Source: CAZAGT01 sp964484515 (GTDB lineage: Bacteria > Desulfobacterota > DSM-4660 > Desulfatiglandales > HGW-15). From it: a stretch of DNA of 8,533 bases. The notes beneath the pieces were generated by a model. That model was not told the DNA's origin and did no database searches. It worked only from the letters and a program-made list of their open reading frames with translations. Location: the NCBI GenBank assembly GCA_964484515.1, contig CAZAGT010000215.1, positions 1-8,533 of the forward strand, in the 5' to 3' direction. Position numbers and translations under genes: made by a program. The first letter of the stretch is position 1; each line of letters opens with the position of its first letter. Below, piece after piece: positions 6,171 through 8,533 of the stretch.

Positions 6171-6216
6171 GTTTGGCAATTATAGCAGTAGTTGTTGGTC
6201 AGCCATAACGCCTCTC

Positions 6217-6651
6217 TCAAAAATGTCGTTCGGCCCCATTCAATTTTATCCAATCGATTTTAGCTGCCTTTTCCAGTTGTGAGGGATCAAATTCAAACCC
6301 AAAAGTCACTGAATGGGGGAATAAATCAGTTCCTTGGAATACCTGAAAACCTGTTGTTCCCCTAATTCCCATATGCCCGAGTGAATCAATCGAAAAGATT
6401 TGTAAATATAGTTCACCTGGTGACATAGATTCCAATATGGTTTCGCCTTTCCGTTTATTCTCTAACTCAATAAGATTACGGCAAAAATTGCATAATGATT
6501 CATGTGATACCCAAAGGTCATTCTGGCCGGCATAGCCATTTGAGTGCAACTTAATTGTGATGTAAGCATCACCCTTGGATGGCAAGTCATCCTTTTCCTG
6601 CATTGCCATATCAAGTTCTAAAAAATTATCTTTTTCTCCGAATCGTATCAT
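6217..6651 (-). CDS. WapI-family immunity-like protein
   Basis: A 144-residue soluble protein resembling the WapI-type immunity family, small proteins that neutralise contact-dependent or rhs/WapA-type toxins in the cytoplasm. Family-like points, from memory: the ITIKLHSNGYAGQNDLWVS strand (31-49), FCRNLIELENKRKGE (56-70), the SMSPGELYLQI segment (75-85), LGHMGIRG (91-98) and the C-terminal FGFEFDPSQLEK (117-128). Its length is right for the family, so it looks complete. No toxin gene is nearby, which is usual for orphan immunity genes and for cassette-borne ones. ATG at 6651 lies only 18 bases past the GTT box of the attC-like site at 6664-6753, with no clear Shine-Dalgarno sequence; both are common in integron cassettes. 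It is noticeably richer in A+T than the sulfatase beside it, suggesting a separate origin. Confidence 0.65.
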   Translation of the reverse strand: MIRFGEKDNFLELDMAMQEKDDLPSKGDAYITIKLHSNGYAGQNDLWVSHESLCNFCRNLIELENKRKGETILESMSPGELYLQIFSIDSLGHMGIRGTTGFQVFQGTDLFPHSVTFGFEFDPSQLEKAAKIDWIKLNGAERHF

Positions 6652-6663
6652 TATCTATCAGAT

Positions 6664-6753
6664 GAACAACCCGCATAACCGGCAGCCAAAAGGGGCGTGC
6701 TCTACAGGGCGCGATGCTTTTGGCTGTCCGAGTTAATGCGAATGTTATGTGGT
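6664..6753 (-). other. attC-like integron recombination site B (3' of the sulfatase)
   Basis: Read on the minus strand: outer box ACCACATAAC (6744-6753), spacer ATTCG (6739-6743), long 5' arm (6717-6738), apical region (6693-6716), 3' arm CATAACCGG... complement (6674-6692), a 3-base spacer, and GTT box GTTGTTC (6664-6670). The two arms pair over all 19 bases of the 3' arm, with three unpaired single bases, all on the 5' arm (plus-strand T6727, A6731 and A6735 or A6736). A one-sided set of extrahelical bases and short unpaired spacers between stem and outer boxes are the hallmarks of attC. It begins 1 base after the sulfatase stop codon. The outer box is followed by GTTGTTC rather than a close partner of ACATAAC, as expected when neighbouring cassettes differ. 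Confidence 0.7.
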
Positions 6754-8412
6754 GTTAGTCATGTGGAGTAAGTTCCGCGCCCTTCGGCGTGACTTCTGAT
6801 ACCCGATGCGGGAATTTCTGGATCATTTTCATGTGCTCCCGTAAAGTGATCTGAATTGGCGTAACCGCGAATAGCCCTGGGTAAAGTTGGCCGTACTTCT
6901 CGCCAGGATCGCGCATCACGTTGTAGAAATCCATACCCGGCAACCCACCGTGGCCCTCCGTGATATGAATCTTGAAATCCTCGTAACGGATCGCTCCAAG
7001 GTTCCCGCCGCTGTAATGGAATATCGTGTTACGCCGGCCATGGTCTTCTCCAAGCAATAGCAGCGGCGTCTGATCGACACCATCCGTGACGCGATCATTT
7101 GGGATATGATCAAGTGCACCACCTATCCGGGCTGCTGTCGTAAAAAAATCGGTGATGTGCAGAATGTCCACAGGGTCCTGGTTTGGTTCGATCATGCCTG
7201 GCCACCAGGCCATTGCTGGAACTCGCACGCCACCCTCTAGAACATCGCCCTTGGCCCCCCTCAGCCAGGAATAGCCCGAGTTCGGGTAGAAGGCGTACAT
7301 TGGGCCGTTGTCGCTTATCCACATGACCAGCGTGTTCTCGGCGATGCCCTCGGCGTTCAAGGTATCCAGCAGTCGCTTTATGTGCGCGTTGTGGGCTGCC
7401 ATCTCGGAAGCCTGGGCATTGGCCTTATCGACATGCTTGTCGTTGTGGTGGGCTTTCGATCCCTGCAACTGCTGGGTGTAGGTCGCCCAGTAGATAAAGA
7501 AAGGGTTTTCGTCCGTAGCCTTTTCCTTGATGTAAGCCGTGATCTGTTTGATCGATTCAACCTCAAAGGCTTCCTGCCGATCGGGACCCAGCTTCCCCGC
7601 AACTCCCTTAATAGGCTTTCGCCCTTCGCCCTTTCGGCCCACATAACCAGCCACCGACAAATCAATTCCGGTTCGCTTCAAATACTCCTCTTCCCCGGGG
7701 AAGTCATAGAACATCGATTTGTGAGCACTCGGTCCATTCTTGTACAGGTCGTAGGAACCAGGCCAATTGTCCGGTGCTCCGTTCCATAAGCCATAGTAGG
7801 CATAGTCGTAGCCCTGGTTTTCCGGCGCGTGTTCGGGCTCGTCGCCCAGGTGCCATTTACCCCACATTGCCGTGTGGTAACCCGCCTCGGATAGCACCTC
7901 GGCTACCGTCACCTCCTTGCCCGAAAGTCCATCCGTTTGACCAGGCCAAAGCACACTCAGCAGGCCGGTGCGTACCGGATGGCGACCCGTGTTAATGGCA
8001 ATCCGGGATGGCGTGCAAGATGGTTCCGCGTAAGCAGCCCAGAAACGCATCCCCTCATGAGCCATTTTGTCCAGCTCTGGTGTGGGCGTACCGCGGTGCT
8101 TGCCGCCACCCTGCCAACCCAGTTCACCCCACCCCACGTCGTCTGCCAGGATGTAGATGATGTTCGGCTTTTTGCCGAACTTCTTTTCCAGTTCCATTAG
8201 CTTCGTGTTGATTTGCTTGTCCTCATCAGCCCACTTGTCCTTATTCTTTTTCTGTAGTTCATAGTAGTGAGCGTCGAACTGACCGGCGAATGCGGTGCTT
8301 GTGAATCCCATCGCAATGACCAGCGATAGGACACATTTACTCGTCAATAGCCGTCCTAATTTCGGTCTAATTCTCTTCATGTCATTCCTCCTTCTTTTAG
8401 TTTACCACATAA
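6670..8412 (-). mobile_element. Integron gene cassette carrying the sulfatase
   Basis: The unit runs on the minus strand from the TT of the GTT box at 8413 to the G of the GTT box at 6670, about 1743 bp, assuming the usual G/TT crossover. It contains one gene in the standard orientation (gene first, its attC after it), a 32-base leader and a 1-base gap to attC. The box at its start (GTTATGTGGT, minus strand of 8404-8413) is the exact complement of the box at its end (ACCACATAAC, minus strand of 6744-6753), 10 of 10. In a real cassette these two halves come from the same circular attC, so the match is an internal consistency test that unrelated hairpins would not pass. The exact right boundary at site B is uncertain by about 9 bases. 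No integrase or attI is present in the window. Confidence 0.65.
6755..8380 (-). CDS. Secreted arylsulfatase (S1 family, Cys-type)
   Basis: A 541-residue type I sulfatase that hydrolyses sulfate esters with a formylglycine nucleophile, acting outside the cytoplasm. Residues 1-32 form a Sec signal peptide (basic MKRIRPKLGR, hydrophobic core, AFA cleavage site before G33). Active-site residues seen: metal ligands D80-D81 (ILADDVGWG), formylglycine cysteine C122 and R126 in CTPSR with the following TGR, K175 and H177 (GKWHLG), D357-N358 (SDNGP), and K377 before EGGVRVP. The histidine normally found after the PFFxY strand is replaced by Gln (Q304, ungapped). Activation needs a formylglycine-generating or radical-SAM maturase, not present here. 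The start is supported by AAGGAGG (8387-8393), 6 bases from the ATG. The gene fills an integron cassette. Its leader lies inside that cassette, so transcription would come from upstream or from a promoter not visible here. The substrate is unknown. Confidence 0.92.
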   Translation of the reverse strand: MKRIRPKLGRLLTSKCVLSLVIAMGFTSTAFAGQFDAHYYELQKKNKDKWADEDKQINTKLMELEKKFGKKPNIIYILADDVGWGELGWQGGGKHRGTPTPELDKMAHEGMRFWAAYAEPSCTPSRIAINTGRHPVRTGLLSVLWPGQTDGLSGKEVTVAEVLSEAGYHTAMWGKWHLGDEPEHAPENQGYDYAYYGLWNGAPDNWPGSYDLYKNGPSAHKSMFYDFPGEEEYLKRTGIDLSVAGYVGRKGEGRKPIKGVAGKLGPDRQEAFEVESIKQITAYIKEKATDENPFFIYWATYTQQLQGSKAHHNDKHVDKANAQASEMAAHNAHIKRLLDTLNAEGIAENTLVMWISDNGPMYAFYPNSGYSWLRGAKGDVLEGGVRVPAMAWWPGMIEPNQDPVDILHITDFFTTAARIGGALDHIPNDRVTDGVDQTPLLLLGEDHGRRNTIFHYSGGNLGAIRYEDFKIHITEGHGGLPGMDFYNVMRDPGEKYGQLYPGLFAVTPIQITLREHMKMIQKFPHRVSEVTPKGAELTPHD

Positions 8413-8469
8413 CGAGCCGCCTCACAGGCCGCGAGGAACGAGCGGTCCTTGTGAAGGCGATGGTTGGGG
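8404..8469 (-). other. attC-like integron recombination site A (5' of the sulfatase)
   Basis: Read on the minus strand: box CCCCAAC (8463-8469), spacer CATCG (8458-8462), 5' arm CCTTCACAAGGACCGC (8442-8457), 9-nt loop TCGTTCCTC, 3' arm GCGGCCTGTGAGG (8420-8432), spacer CGGCTC (8414-8419), box GTTATGTGGT (8404-8413). All 13 bases of the 3' arm pair with the 5' arm, leaving three single extrahelical bases, all on the 5' arm. The unpaired spacers are 5 and 6 nt. This matches the attC plan R''-spacer-L''-loop-L'-spacer-R'. The CCCCAAC box would belong to the previous cassette, of which only 9 bases remain before the end repeat. The overall length, 66 bp, is in the normal range. Confidence 0.75.
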
Positions 8470-8478
8470 TCAGCCTTC

Positions 8479-8527
8479 ACCCTACTGTTGCATAAACAAC
8501 ACGTCGAAAGGTGTGGAAAGACAAAAA
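8479..8527 (-). repeat. Right copy of 49-bp end-to-end inverted repeat
   Basis: Perfect reverse complement of 1-49. Six further bases (AATAACAA begins at 8528 minus the shared edge) run to the window end, so 8479-8533 is 55 bases long, a length typical of a de Bruijn graph overlap. The inner edge lies 9 bases beyond the outer box of attC-like site A, so whatever element this repeat belongs to interrupts the preceding cassette. Confidence 0.85.
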
Positions 8528-8533
8528 TAACAA

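Noticed and set aside
1..8533. CRISPR array, tRNA or rRNA gene
   Set aside because: No regularly spaced repeats, and no tRNA or rRNA conserved segments, were seen on either strand.

Overview
This is a piece of an environmental bacterial genome, probably a metagenomic scaffold: it carries a 10-N gap at 3600-3609 and both ends stop inside the same 49-bp sequence in opposite orientation, as happens when assembly breaks at a repeat. A Tat-type leader, an Sec-type signal peptide and good Shine-Dalgarno sequences point to an ordinary bacterium. The phylum cannot be fixed from this sequence. There are no rRNA or tRNA genes, no CRISPR array and no transposase or integrase gene in the window.

Left part (1-3180), GC-rich. 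After the end repeat (1-49) comes a plus-strand remnant (91-636) that resembles the C-terminal tail of the large DUF499-type ATPases found in phage-defence and helicase/methyltransferase islands. It is followed on the minus strand by a cold-shock protein (878-1078) with two terminator-like hairpins, and by a 500-residue Tat-exported metal-dependent amidohydrolase (1411-2913).

Middle part (3180-4171) looks decayed or badly assembled. It holds the C-terminal piece of a second amidohydrolase (Amidohydro_2 type), the scaffold gap, and short coding-looking fragments in broken frames. Then come an unrecognised coiled-coil, tail-anchored membrane protein (4172-4696) and a 385-base stretch without genes but with hairpins and a repeat.

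Right part (5082-8478): three minus-strand genes, namely a membrane-anchored alpha/beta hydrolase, a WapI-type immunity-like protein and a secreted arylsulfatase. The sulfatase is bracketed by two imperfect palindromes with the architecture of integron attC sites: outer AAC/GTT boxes, roughly 5-nt unpaired spacers, a long stem, and three extrahelical single bases all on one side. The box at the start of the sulfatase unit and the box at its end are complementary over 10 of 10 bases, as expected if both came from one circular cassette. So about 6670-8412 is best read as a 1.74-kb integron gene cassette carrying a sulfatase, and the WapI-like gene probably begins the next cassette. An intI gene and attI site, if they exist, are outside the window. 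The 49-bp end repeat starts 9 bases beyond the outermost attC box, so the array appears to be cut there by an insertion-type repeat.

The genes do not form a pathway. The left half looks chromosomal with one degraded hydrolase locus, and the right half looks like a partly eroded cassette array bounded by a mobile repeat.
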